From NCBI RefSeq assembly GCF_013344475.1, contig NZ_JABUOU010000003.1, positions 372,001 to 436,000 on the forward strand: a stretch of DNA of 64,000 nt, given 5' to 3'. Origin of the DNA: Martelella limonii. GTDB lineage: Bacteria > Pseudomonadota > Alphaproteobacteria > Rhizobiales > Rhizobiaceae. The number at the start of each line of letters is the position of its first letter. Position 1 is the stretch's first letter. This document shows, one piece after another, positions 43,280 through 52,192 of the stretch. The translations under genes and the position numbers were made by a program. The notes below the pieces were generated by a model. It saw only the letters and a program-made list of their open reading frames with translations. It was not told where the DNA came from and searched no databases.

Positions 43280-44589
43280 TGACCGGCTTTGTGAACCTTC
43301 CTGACGCTCCATCCTTCTTGCTTCTCAACGCGACCGTCCCCGCGATCTGCCTGAAGGATGCCACGGGCTTTGAAGCGCGCGAAGGCTTGATTGCCGCCGA
43401 TATCACCATCGAAAACGGACGCATCGGCGCGATCACAGCGCCCGGAACCGCGCCGCCCGCCCTGCCTGCCATCGATCTTCTTGGCGGCATGGCATGGCCG
43501 ACCTTTACCGACATGCACACCCATATCGACAAGGGCCATATCTGGGACCGCCGCCCGAACCCCGATGGCACCTTCATGGGCGCGCTCGAAAATGTCGGCG
43601 CCGACCGAGAGGCAAACTGGTCGGCGGACGATGTCACTGCCCGCATGGAATTCTCGCTGAAATGCGCCTACGCCCACGGCACCGGCCTGCTGCGCACCCA
43701 TATCGACAGCCTGCCGCCGCAACACGAGATTTCCTTCGAGGTGTTTTCCGATCTGCGGGAACGCTGGGCGGACCGGATCGAACTCCAGGCGGTCGCGCTG
43801 TTTTCGATCGACATGATCCTCGAGCCGTTCTTCGATGATCTGGTTGCCCTGTTGAAACGCCGGGGCGGCCTGATCGGCGGCGTCACCCAGATGCTGCCGG
43901 ACCTTGATGCCCGACTTGACCTTATGTTCCAGGCAGCAAGCGACGCCGGCCTCGACATCGATCTTCATGTTGACGAAACCGAGGCGCGCGAGGTGCTGAC
44001 GCTGAAGGCGATCGCGGAAGCCAAGATCAGAAACGGTTTCGAAGGCGCGGTCACCGTCGGCCATTGCTGCTCGCTGGCGCGGCAGGACGAGGAGACGGCA
44101 AGGCGGACCATCGACCGTGTTGCCGAAGCCGAGATCGCGGTCGTCTCTCTGCCGATGTGCAACATGTATCTGCAGGACCGCCACCAAGGCCGCACCCCGC
44201 GCTGGCGCGGCGTCACGCTGTTCAAGGAGCTTGCGGCCGCAGGCGTCAAGACCGCCGCCGCCTCCGACAATACCCGCGACCCTTTCTATGCCTACGGCGA
44301 CCTCGACCCCGTGGAGGTGATCCGCGAGGCGGTGCGCATTCTCCAGCTCGACCATCCTCTGGATGACACGGCCCGCATCATCACCCGCACACCGGCCGAG
44401 ATCCTCGGCCGCCCGGAGCGCGGGCTGATCGCCGAAGGCGGCCCCGCCGATCTGGTTCTGTTCAGCGCACGGCGCTGGAGCGAATTCCTTTCCCGTCCGC
44501 AGGCTGACCGCATCGTGATGCGGAATGGCAAGGGCATCGACCGCAGCCTGCCGGATTATCGCGAACTTGACCCGCTGATGGATAAGTGA
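43279..44589 (+). CDS. CodA-like amidohydrolase (cytosine deaminase family)
   Basis: 436 residues. Metal ligands HTH at 80-82 (FTDMHTHIDKGH), HVDET near 230, GHCCSLA near 261 and the catalytic SDNTRDPFYAYGD near 330. These match cytosine deaminase and its isocytosine/creatinine/s-triazine relatives. It hydrolyses a C-N bond of a small cyclic amine in the cytoplasm. Substrate cannot be told from motifs. It is translationally coupled to the permease, so the imported ligand is probably its substrate. Confidence 0.8.
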   Translation: MTGFVNLPDAPSFLLLNATVPAICLKDATGFEAREGLIAADITIENGRIGAITAPGTAPPALPAIDLLGGMAWPTFTDMHTHIDKGHIWDRRPNPDGTFMGALENVGADREANWSADDVTARMEFSLKCAYAHGTGLLRTHIDSLPPQHEISFEVFSDLRERWADRIELQAVALFSIDMILEPFFDDLVALLKRRGGLIGGVTQMLPDLDARLDLMFQAASDAGLDIDLHVDETEAREVLTLKAIAEAKIRNGFEGAVTVGHCCSLARQDEETARRTIDRVAEAEIAVVSLPMCNMYLQDRHQGRTPRWRGVTLFKELAAAGVKTAAASDNTRDPFYAYGDLDPVEVIREAVRILQLDHPLDDTARIITRTPAEILGRPERGLIAEGGPADLVLFSARRWSEFLSRPQADRIVMRNGKGIDRSLPDYRELDPLMDK

Positions 44590-44591
44590 AC

Positions 44592-46001
44592 ATGCCGGAC
44601 TATCAAAAGATCAAGGCCGAGCTCGAAGGCATCGCCATCGAGGACAATCCCAATCTCGTCTCCCGCAAGAGCCGCGATTTCTACTGGTACTCACCCATCC
44701 TCAAGGCACAGCTTGAAAACGTGACCGGCGATCTGATCGTCTCGCCCGCAAGCGAGGAAGAAGTGATCCAGGTGCTGAAGGTTGCCTTCCGCCATGACGT
44801 GCCGGTCACCGCGCGCGGCGGCGGCACCGGCAATTACGGCCAGTGCATGCCGCTCTCCGGCGGTATCGTGCTCGATATGACCAAGATGAACCGGATCAAG
44901 GAAATTCACCCCGGCCGCGTCATCACCGAACCGGGCATCATCTGCGCCCAGCTCGACAAGGAGCTGAAGGAGCAGTCCGGCCAGGAGCTTCGCTTCCACC
45001 CCTCCACCACAGGCCAGGCCACCCTTGGCGGCTTCATCGCCGGCGGTTCCGGCGGCGTCGGCTCGGTCCACTGGGGCGGGCTGCGCGATCTCGGCAATGT
45101 GCTGAGACTGCGGATCGTGACGCTCGAGGAAGAGCCGCGGGTGATGGAATTGACGGCGCGCGATCTTCTGAAGGTCTCCCACGCCTACGGCACCAACGGC
45201 ATCATCACCGAAGTCGAAATGCCGTTGGCGCCCGCCTATGACTGGGTCGATGTCATCGTCGGCCATGAAAGCTTCATGGATGCGGTTCGGTTTTCCGACC
45301 GGCTGGCGAAATCATCCGGCATTCTCGTCAAGGAAATCGCGCCGATCGCAGCCCCCGTGCCTTATGACTTTTTCACCCGCCACAAGCCCTGGCTGAAAGA
45401 GGGCGAGGCCGTCACGGTGGTCATGGTCGCACCCCATGCGCTCGCCCCGTTCGAGGCACTGGTGAACCTGATGAAGGGCGAGATCCGTTTCCGCGCCGAC
45501 GAGGTTGACAATCTGCGCGGCATTCCGCGCGCCTATGAGCTTGGCTGGAACCACACCACGCTGCGCGCGCTGAAGATGGAGCCTGACAGCTTCACCTATC
45601 TCCAGGTCCAGTACCCCGGCCCCGACCATGTCGAAAAGGTCCGCGAGATGACCGAACTCTTCGGCGACGAGGTCATCGGCCATTTGGAATTCCTGCGCTT
45701 TGACGGCGCGGTGCAGTGCTCTGGCCTGCCGCTGGTGCGCTACACCACGCCGGAACGGCTGGAGGAGATCATCACAATCCATGAGGCCCATGGCTGCCCG
45801 ATCTTCAATCCGCACCGCTACACGCTGGAAGAAGGCGGCATGAAGCAGACCGACGAGCTCCAGCTTGCCTTCAAGAAGGAAACCGATCCCAAGGGGCTGA
45901 TGAACCCCGGCAAGATGATTGCCTGGGAAAACCCCGATTTCGATTTCAAGGCCGGCAAGAACTTCCTGTTCAAGGGGCTCGCCGAGACCGGGGCGGAGTG
46001 A
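44592..46001 (+). CDS. FAD-linked oxidase (PCMH/GlcD-like)
   Basis: 469 residues. The PCMH FAD-binding motif is VTARGGGTGNYGQ (72-84), with GFIAGGSGGVGS as the second FAD loop, and a C-terminal cap domain ending in NPGKMI, typical of the glycolate/D-lactate oxidase and alkylglycerone synthase families. It oxidises a hydroxyl or amine-type substrate by FAD. Start at ATG 44592, two bases after the amidohydrolase stop; GTG 44586 is an alternative. Function probably follows deamination. Confidence 0.75.
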   Translation: MPDYQKIKAELEGIAIEDNPNLVSRKSRDFYWYSPILKAQLENVTGDLIVSPASEEEVIQVLKVAFRHDVPVTARGGGTGNYGQCMPLSGGIVLDMTKMNRIKEIHPGRVITEPGIICAQLDKELKEQSGQELRFHPSTTGQATLGGFIAGGSGGVGSVHWGGLRDLGNVLRLRIVTLEEEPRVMELTARDLLKVSHAYGTNGIITEVEMPLAPAYDWVDVIVGHESFMDAVRFSDRLAKSSGILVKEIAPIAAPVPYDFFTRHKPWLKEGEAVTVVMVAPHALAPFEALVNLMKGEIRFRADEVDNLRGIPRAYELGWNHTTLRALKMEPDSFTYLQVQYPGPDHVEKVREMTELFGDEVIGHLEFLRFDGAVQCSGLPLVRYTTPERLEEIITIHEAHGCPIFNPHRYTLEEGGMKQTDELQLAFKKETDPKGLMNPGKMIAWENPDFDFKAGKNFLFKGLAETGAE

Positions 46002-46002
46002 G

Positions 46003-46584
46003 ATGCGCGTCCTCGTTCTCTTCGCCCATCCGGTCGAAACCAGTTTCGGCGCGGCGCTTCATCGTCAGGTGGTCGAAAGCCTGACGAGCGCCGGCCACGA
46101 GGTCGATGACTGCGATCTCTATGCGGAAAATTTCCAGCCCGTGCTGACGCGGGAGGAACGCATCCGGTACCACGACTATCCGGACAATACCGGTCCTGTC
46201 GCATCCCACGTCGAACGCCTGAAACGGGCGGAGGCGCTTGTGATCGTCTCGCCGGTCTGGAACTTCGGCTATCCTGCGATCCTGAAAGGCTATTTCGACC
46301 GCGTCTGGCTGCCGGGCGTTTCCTTCGCGCTGGAAGACGGCAAGCTCACCCCGACGCTGCGCCACATCACCAAGGCCGCCGCCGTCTTCACCTATGGCGC
46401 GACACCGATGCGCGCCTTTCTTGCGGGAAACCCGCCGAAGAAGATGATCAAGCGCGTTCTGCGCGCCCAGATCAAGATCGGCGCGCCGGTGGATTTCATG
46501 GCCCATTACGCCATGGACGTCAGCACCGACGAAACCCGCGCCCGGTTTATGGAAAAGGTGAAGGCGAAGATGGCGGCTTTCTAG
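46003..46584 (+). CDS. Flavodoxin-fold NAD(P)H dehydrogenase (quinone)
   Basis: 193 residues. VLVLFAHPVETSFGAALH and SPVWNFGYPAILKGYFDRVWLPGVSF are the KefF/MdaB/NQO1-type signatures; it binds FMN/FAD and reduces quinones with NAD(P)H in two-electron steps. It starts 1 base after the FAD oxidase stop and is the last gene of the operon. It may reduce or recycle a product of the FAD oxidase, but a detoxification role is also possible. Confidence 0.8.
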   Translation: MRVLVLFAHPVETSFGAALHRQVVESLTSAGHEVDDCDLYAENFQPVLTREERIRYHDYPDNTGPVASHVERLKRAEALVIVSPVWNFGYPAILKGYFDRVWLPGVSFALEDGKLTPTLRHITKAAAVFTYGATPMRAFLAGNPPKKMIKRVLRAQIKIGAPVDFMAHYAMDVSTDETRARFMEKVKAKMAAF

Positions 46585-46777
46585 GCCTGCCGCCCTTTAC
46601 ATCCTGGCCTGACGCATTAGGTCTTAAGCTGTTGCCGCGCGTCAAAGACGTGCGGGCACGGCGTTATTGGCTCAGTCGACAACAGGCTCCGTCACCCTGC
46701 GCTTTTTTGAATCTCAGGCGCCTGATCCTTCCAGGGATTGCGGGCGGCAACCGTCGAATGCCAGGAAACGGAGCCGA

Positions 46778-48487
46778 ATGAACATGCATGACCTGACCGC
46801 CGCAGACGAGACCCGCCTTCGCAAATTGCGGGGCAATGTTCCGGTCAATGCAGTGCTTCATGTGTGGCTCAAGGCCGTGCATCCCCATGCGCCCGCTGAA
46901 CTCCGGCTTGCGCTGAACGATCGGGTGTTCGGCAATGTCTATGTGCAGAATTCCGAGGAATACGAATTCCGGATGTTCTTCGTGCCGCATGGCGGCGAGC
47001 TTGAATGCGCCTATGACCCGGAGACCACGACGATTTCGGTCGCCTACTGGTTTACCGATGCCAAGGTCCTGGAAGAGGGCATCACGGTGCTGCGGACCCA
47101 CGCGGCCAATGCGCCGGCGCCGGCGCCCGGCTCCTACCATTTCCGCCCGCCCTTCGGCTGGATGAACGATCCCAACGGTTTCGGGCGTTTCAACGGCTCG
47201 GCGCATCTGTTCTACCAGCATTATTCGCACGGCCTGAAATGGAACACCATGCATTGGGGCCATGCGGTCTCGGAAGATTTCCTGCACTGGCGGCACCTGC
47301 CGATCTTCCTGTTCCCCTCGGAGGAACTGACCGCGAAGCCCGACAAGCGCGGCGGCGCGTTTTCGGGCTCGGCCATTCCGCTCGAAAATTCGGCCGGCGT
47401 GCGCGTGTTCTTTACCGAAAGCGTGGTCGAGCGCGATCCCGAGCGCGAAATCCAGATGGTTGCCACCTCGCAAGCACTGATCTTTGCGGGCGCGGCCAAG
47501 CCCCTTATCGACAAGCGCCCCGATCTCGAGGGACTGACGCTCGATTTCCGCGACCCTTATGTCTTCCGCGGACCGGACGGTTACTGGAAGATGCTGCTCG
47601 GCAGCCGGAAGGGCGAGGAAGGCGTGGTACTGCTCTACCAGACCGCCGATGTGACGGCGGCCAGCGGCTGGGAATTCGTGGATGTGCTCCACGGCGAAAG
47701 CCGCTTCAACACGCAGGTGATCGAGTGCCCCTGCCTGCTGCCGCTCGACGGCCCGGCGGGCGATCCTTCCACGCATTGGGTGCTGATCTGCGGGCTGATG
47801 CATAGCCATGATGAGGAGACCGGCCGCAAGAACCTGACCACGGCGACGGTCGGCAAGTTCGACGGCACAACCTTCACGCCGCATTTCGAGCAGGAACTCG
47901 ATTTCGTGACCGACAATTACGCCTTTCAGGCCTTCCTCGATCACGGCACGCCGGTCGGCATCGGCTGGCTTGCAAACTGGGCGGATGCGGCCCCCGAAAT
48001 CGATTTTCCGACCGCAATGACACTGCCGCGCAACCTGGTCTACGACCCCGCCGACAACACACTGCTGACCCCGCCGATCGAAGGCGTGGAAAGCCTGCGC
48101 GACCATCTGATCGACGACACGATGCTGCAGCGCGGCGAGCTTGTGAACCTGGACAGCGGCCAGGCCGAGATCGTCATCGATCTCGCCGGTCCGACCCTGG
48201 AGCTCGACCTCTACCACAACAATATCGAGATCGTGATCACGCTTGACGAGGAAGGCCTCAGCCTCGTCTACCGCGACGATATCGAAAAGCCGACGCCGCG
48301 CTACATCGCGCGCGGCGCAACGCCGAGCCACATCCGGATATTCCTGGACATCGGCTCCGTCGAAGTCTTTGCCGACAATGGCCGCTGGACCGGAACCAAG
48401 CGCGTTGCCGGCTTCGACCCGGTCCATTCGCTGCGGATCCGCGAAGGCGATATCCGCTCCGCAAAGGTGTGGGCGCTGTCGCTGTGA
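46778..48487 (+). CDS. Glycoside hydrolase family 32 (sucrose/fructan hydrolase)
   Basis: 569 residues. WMNDPNG (near 128) carries the catalytic nucleophile Asp, FRDPYVF near 255 is the transition-state stabiliser and ECPCLL near 306 holds the acid/base Glu; these three are the complete GH32 set. The C-terminal beta-sandwich is present. The first 120 residues form an extra domain not usual in invertases. There is no signal peptide, so the enzyme is cytoplasmic and would act on imported sucrose or fructans. ATG 46778 follows ACGGAG. It precedes a PF04392-type ABC operon on minus. Confidence 0.88.
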   Translation: MNMHDLTAADETRLRKLRGNVPVNAVLHVWLKAVHPHAPAELRLALNDRVFGNVYVQNSEEYEFRMFFVPHGGELECAYDPETTTISVAYWFTDAKVLEEGITVLRTHAANAPAPAPGSYHFRPPFGWMNDPNGFGRFNGSAHLFYQHYSHGLKWNTMHWGHAVSEDFLHWRHLPIFLFPSEELTAKPDKRGGAFSGSAIPLENSAGVRVFFTESVVERDPEREIQMVATSQALIFAGAAKPLIDKRPDLEGLTLDFRDPYVFRGPDGYWKMLLGSRKGEEGVVLLYQTADVTAASGWEFVDVLHGESRFNTQVIECPCLLPLDGPAGDPSTHWVLICGLMHSHDEETGRKNLTTATVGKFDGTTFTPHFEQELDFVTDNYAFQAFLDHGTPVGIGWLANWADAAPEIDFPTAMTLPRNLVYDPADNTLLTPPIEGVESLRDHLIDDTMLQRGELVNLDSGQAEIVIDLAGPTLELDLYHNNIEIVITLDEEGLSLVYRDDIEKPTPRYIARGATPSHIRIFLDIGSVEVFADNGRWTGTKRVAGFDPVHSLRIREGDIRSAKVWALSL

Positions 48488-48506
48488 TGGCGCGCGCCCT
48501 GCCCGA

Positions 48507-49304
48507 TCAGGTCAGCATCAGCTGATCGTCGTCGATTTCCGTTCCGGCGGCCCGCCCGAAACGCTCCAGCAGGTCGGAGACCTTCAGCTTCGAGCGCTCA
48601 TCGCCCTCGATGTCGAGCACGATCTGGCCGGCATTCATCATCAGGGTGCGCGAACCGTAAGCCAAGGCATCCTTCATCGAATGGGTCACCATCAGCGTCG
48701 TCAGCCGGCCCTCATGGGCGATTTCAGCGGACAGCGTCAGCACCTTGTGGGCCGCAGACGGATCAAGGGCTGCGGTATGCTCGTCAAGCACGAGGATCTT
48801 CATCGGCAGCAGCGTTGCCATCAGCAGGCTGACGGCCTGGCGCTGGCCGCCCGACAACGCGCCGATCGGCGTTGCCATGCGGTGCTCCAGGCCGAGACCC
48901 AGCTTTTCCAGATGTTCGGCAAACATATGCTTCTGGCCGCGCTTGCCGAGCGCAAGCTTCAGCCCGCGTTTCTTGCCGCGCGAGGCGGCAAGCGCCAGGT
49001 TTTCCTCGATCGACAGCGATGAACATGTGCCGAGGCGCGGCTCCTGAAACACCCGGCCGACGAGGCCTGCGCGCTTGGCCGCAGGCCAGTTGGTAACATC
49101 GTTGCCGGCAAGATGGATCGTGCCGCGATCGGGCTTTGCGGTACCAACCACGGTCGACAGCAGCGTCGACTTGCCGGCGCCGTTGGAGCCGATGACGGTC
49201 ACGAACTCGCCCTCGGCGATATCGAGCGAGACACCGCGCAGCGCCCGGACTTCGGTTGCCGTGCCTTCGTTGAAGGTGATGAAGATCTCGGAAAGCTTCA
49301 GCAT
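48507..49304 (-). CDS. ABC transporter ATPase (partner of PF04392-type binding protein)
   Basis: 265 residues. Walker A GSNGAGKST near 37, signature LSGGQRQAV near 150, Walker B ILVLDEH near 170 (the usual Glu-Pro is Glu-His, LDEHTAALDP) and VTHSMKDALAYG. This type accompanies PF04392 ('ABC_sub_bind') transporters, often called tryptophan/tyrosine systems without proof. TGATG at the junction with the permease gives coupling; ATG 49304 preferred to GTG 49307. Confidence 0.85.
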   Translation of the reverse strand: MLKLSEIFITFNEGTATEVRALRGVSLDIAEGEFVTVIGSNGAGKSTLLSTVVGTAKPDRGTIHLAGNDVTNWPAAKRAGLVGRVFQEPRLGTCSSLSIEENLALAASRGKKRGLKLALGKRGQKHMFAEHLEKLGLGLEHRMATPIGALSGGQRQAVSLLMATLLPMKILVLDEHTAALDPSAAHKVLTLSAEIAHEGRLTTLMVTHSMKDALAYGSRTLMMNAGQIVLDIEGDERSKLKVSDLLERFGRAAGTEIDDDQLMLT

Positions 49305-50242
49305 CACTTCTTCCCCTCGTCCGGTTGTTCCGCACCGCGCACGAGGCGGAAGTTGAACAGCGACTTGCCGCCCTTCTTGCCGCGGCGCTGGGACAGCACG
49401 ACGGCAACGGCAACGACGATGGCGGTGATCAGGTTCAGATCCTGCGGACGGATGCCGATGAAGCCTGCCGACAGCGCGAAGGCGATGAACAGGCGGTAGA
49501 CGACCGCGCCGATGACGCAGCCGAGCGTTGCCAGAAACACCGTGCGGCGACCGAGGATCGCTTCGCCGATGATCAGCGCGGCAAGGCCGGTGACGATGGT
49601 GCCGACGCCCATGGTGACGTCCGCCACGCCCTGCATCTGCGCAAACAGCGAGCCCGCGAGCGCGCAGAGCGCGTTGGCGATCGCCATGCCGAGCAGGGTC
49701 ATCGCGCCGTTGCGGATGCCCTGGGCTTCCGCCATGGCCGGGTTCTCGCCCGATGCCCTGAGGCCAAGACCGAGTTCGGTCTTCAGGAACCAGTCGATGA
49801 TGAACTTGGCGCCAAGCGCGATGATCAGCAGCAGGATGGTGTTGCTCCAGAGCCCGGCATTGACCAGCCCCTCGAAGCGGGTGAACACCGTGTCCTGACC
49901 GTAAACCGGCAGGTTGGGACGGCCCATGATCCTGAGGTTGATCGAAAACAGCGCGACCATCGACAGGATGCCCGCCAGAAGGTTCATGATCCCGAACCGG
50001 ACATTGAGCAGTCCGGTGACGAAACCGGCAACCGCGCCCGCCAGCATGCCGAAGATGGTTGCGATGAAGGGATCGATCCCGTGGATGATGGCGGCGGCGG
50101 AAACCGCCGCGCCGAGCGGAAAGCTTCCATCCACCGTCAGATCCGGAAAGTCCAGAACCCGGAAGGACATGAAGATGCTCAACGCCACGAGGGCGAAGAG
50201 CAGGCCGGTTTCAAACGCACCGGCAAGTGCGAAAAGCGTCAT
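49304..50242 (-). CDS. ABC transporter permease (PF04392-associated type)
   Basis: 312 residues, eight or so membrane segments (LFALVALSIFMSFRVLDFPDLTVDGSFPLGAAVSAA and following), in the LivH/RbsC-like permease family. DLTVDGSFPLG near 34 is a family landmark. Only one permease gene is present, so it probably works as a homodimer. Stop overlaps the ATPase ATG. Confidence 0.85.
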   Translation of the reverse strand: MTLFALAGAFETGLLFALVALSIFMSFRVLDFPDLTVDGSFPLGAAVSAAAIIHGIDPFIATIFGMLAGAVAGFVTGLLNVRFGIMNLLAGILSMVALFSINLRIMGRPNLPVYGQDTVFTRFEGLVNAGLWSNTILLLIIALGAKFIIDWFLKTELGLGLRASGENPAMAEAQGIRNGAMTLLGMAIANALCALAGSLFAQMQGVADVTMGVGTIVTGLAALIIGEAILGRRTVFLATLGCVIGAVVYRLFIAFALSAGFIGIRPQDLNLITAIVVAVAVVLSQRRGKKGGKSLFNFRLVRGAEQPDEGKK

Positions 50243-50244
50243 TT

Positions 50245-51219
50245 TTACTCGATGACCTTCTTGGCGCTGTCCTTGATGTCGGCGGGCACTTCAACGCCCA
50301 TGGCCTTGGCGGCCTTGAGGTTCAGGAACAGGTCCTGATTGCCGGGAACGACGACCGCGATATCGGCAACGGCCGTGCCGCCGAGGATTTCGGCAACCAT
50401 GTCGCCGGTGACCTTGCCCATCTCGGCATAGTTGAAGCCGAGGGCCGCCACCGCGCCGCGCTCAACGGAATCGGTATCGGTGGTGAAGACCGGCAGCTTG
50501 GCGCGTTCGCCGACGGTGATGATCGCTTCCAGCACCGAAATCACCGAATTGTCGGTCGGCAGCAGGATCGCATCGGCCTTGCCGACGAGATTGCGGGCCG
50601 CATCCGGAACCATGGTGGACTGGGCGGCCGGGCTTTCGACGACGGTCAGGCCCAGCTCTTCGGCGCCGGCCTTGATCTCGTCGACCTGGACGACCGAGTT
50701 TGCCTCGCCCGGATTGTAGATCACGCCGATGGTTTTCACGCCCGGAACCAGCTTCTGGATCAGCTCCAGCGCCGGCTTCGGCGGCTGCTTGTCGGAGGTG
50801 CCGGTAATGTTGGCTTCCGGCTTTTCCGGGTTCTCGATCAGGCCGGCTGCGACCGGATCCGTCACGGCTGCGAACACCACCGGCGTATCGCCCATGGAAT
50901 TCTTCAGCGCCTGTGCGGACGGCGTCGAAATGCCGACCGTCACGTCAGGCTTCAGCCCGGCGAACTCATCGGCGATCTGGCTCTGCGTCGTCATGTTGCC
51001 CTGGGCGGAGCGTGCGACAACCTTCAGGTTCTTGCCTTCGGTGTAGCCCTTTTCTGCGAGGCTTTCGATCACGCCTTCGCGCACGGCATCAAGGGCGGGG
51101 TGTTCCACGATGTAGGTAATGGCAACGGTCTTGGTGTCCTGCGCGACGACCGGCGCGGCAAATCCGGCGAAAGCGGCGAGTGCCGCAGTGGCGAATACCG
51201 TTTTGTTAAAATTGAGCAT
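50245..51219 (-). CDS. ABC transporter periplasmic binding protein (PF04392 type)
   Basis: 324 residues, signal peptide to about 26 (VAQ/DTK). ITYIVEHPALDAVREGVIESLAEKGY, DVTVGISTPSAQALKN and VFAAVTDPVAAGL are the ABC_sub_bind landmarks, a fold related to periplasmic purine/tryptophan binders. The ligand is not readable. ATG 51219 gives the signal peptide; a longer open frame upstream (to 51756) overlaps ung and is rejected. First gene of the three-gene importer; no hairpin follows it. Confidence 0.85.
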   Translation of the reverse strand: MLNFNKTVFATAALAAFAGFAAPVVAQDTKTVAITYIVEHPALDAVREGVIESLAEKGYTEGKNLKVVARSAQGNMTTQSQIADEFAGLKPDVTVGISTPSAQALKNSMGDTPVVFAAVTDPVAAGLIENPEKPEANITGTSDKQPPKPALELIQKLVPGVKTIGVIYNPGEANSVVQVDEIKAGAEELGLTVVESPAAQSTMVPDAARNLVGKADAILLPTDNSVISVLEAIITVGERAKLPVFTTDTDSVERGAVAALGFNYAEMGKVTGDMVAEILGGTAVADIAVVVPGNQDLFLNLKAAKAMGVEVPADIKDSAKKVIE

Positions 51220-51399
51220 TTCGTAACCCCCTGTCAGAATTGTTCTGCGCGCGATGTGATTGTGCGCGGCAGTTTGTACTGCCGCATCGCGCCGGTCAAC
51301 GCCGAGGTTGCGCGGTGAACATATTTTCAACGCGGACGCGGTTTGCAAATCCGCGCAGGCGACGCTAACACGGCAGGAGAAGGCCAGATAGGGGAGCGA

Positions 51400-52107
51400 A
51401 TGACCATGGGTGAAGGCGAAATCCGCCTGGACGAGAGCTGGCGTGAAAAGCTGAAACCTGAATTCGAGAGCGCCTACATGGCAAAGCTTCGCGCGTTTCT
51501 GGTGGCTGAGCGGCAGGCCGGGCAGACGATATTTCCGAAGGGCCCCGAATATTTCCGCGCGCTCGATCTCACACCGCTTGACCGGGTGAAGGTCGTCATC
51601 CTCGGCCAGGACCCCTATCACGGCCCCGGGCAGGCCCATGGGCTGTGCTTTTCGGTGCGCCCGGACGTGCGCACGCCGCCCTCTCTGGTGAACATCTACA
51701 AGGAGCTTCACACCGATGTCGGGTTCCAGAAAGTCGATCACGGCTTTCTGGAGCACTGGGCGCGCCAGGGCGTGCTACTGCTGAATTCCGTGTTGACGGT
51801 TCGCCGGGCCGCCGCCGCCTCCCATCGCGGCAAGGGCTGGGAGCAGTTCACCGATGCCGTCATCCGCGCGGTCAACGCGGAGTGCCCGCATGTCGTCTTT
51901 ATTCTGTGGGGCGCCTACGCCCAGAAGAAGGCGAGCTTTGTCGACAGCGCGCGCCATCTCGTGCTGAAGGCGCCGCACCCCTCGCCGCTTTCGGCCTATA
52001 ACGGCTTTTTCGGAAGCCGCCCGTTTTCGAAGGCCAACCAGTTTCTGCTCGCCCACGGAATCGAACCGATCGACTGGCAATTGCCGAAAGATCCGCACGA
52101 GGCGTGA
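51400..52107 (+). CDS. ung: Uracil-DNA glycosylase
   Basis: 235 residues. [21 protein letters not shown] (water-activating Asp) and [15 protein letters not shown] (His) are the UDG family-1 active-site motifs, with [12 protein letters not shown] between. It excises uracil from DNA. ATG 51400 follows AGGGGAGCG; a longer frame starts at 51343. It is divergent from the ABC operon. Confidence 0.96.
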   Translation: MTMGEGEIRLDESWREKLKPEFESAYMAKLRAFLVAERQAGQTIFPKGPEYFRALDLTPLDRVKVVILGQDPYHGPGQAHGLCFSVRPDVRTPPSLVNIYKELHTDVGFQKVDHGFLEHWARQGVLLLNSVLTVRRAAAASHRGKGWEQFTDAVIRAVNAECPHVVFILWGAYAQKKASFVDSARHLVLKAPHPSPLSAYNGFFGSRPFSKANQFLLAHGIEPIDWQLPKDPHEA

Positions 52108-52192
52108 TCAAACCCTTGCCTTCTGCGATACCCGGCAACACATGTGGGCCATAAACAAAACCCTGCGGGGCGAACGAAAAACGGAGAGCGTC

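Noticed and set aside
43015-44355. 446-codon frame on minus over the CodA-like gene
   Set aside because: Antisense shadow; the amidohydrolase has every metal ligand on plus.
46664-48427. 587-codon frame on minus over the GH32 gene
   Set aside because: GH32 motifs are complete on plus; no motif on minus.
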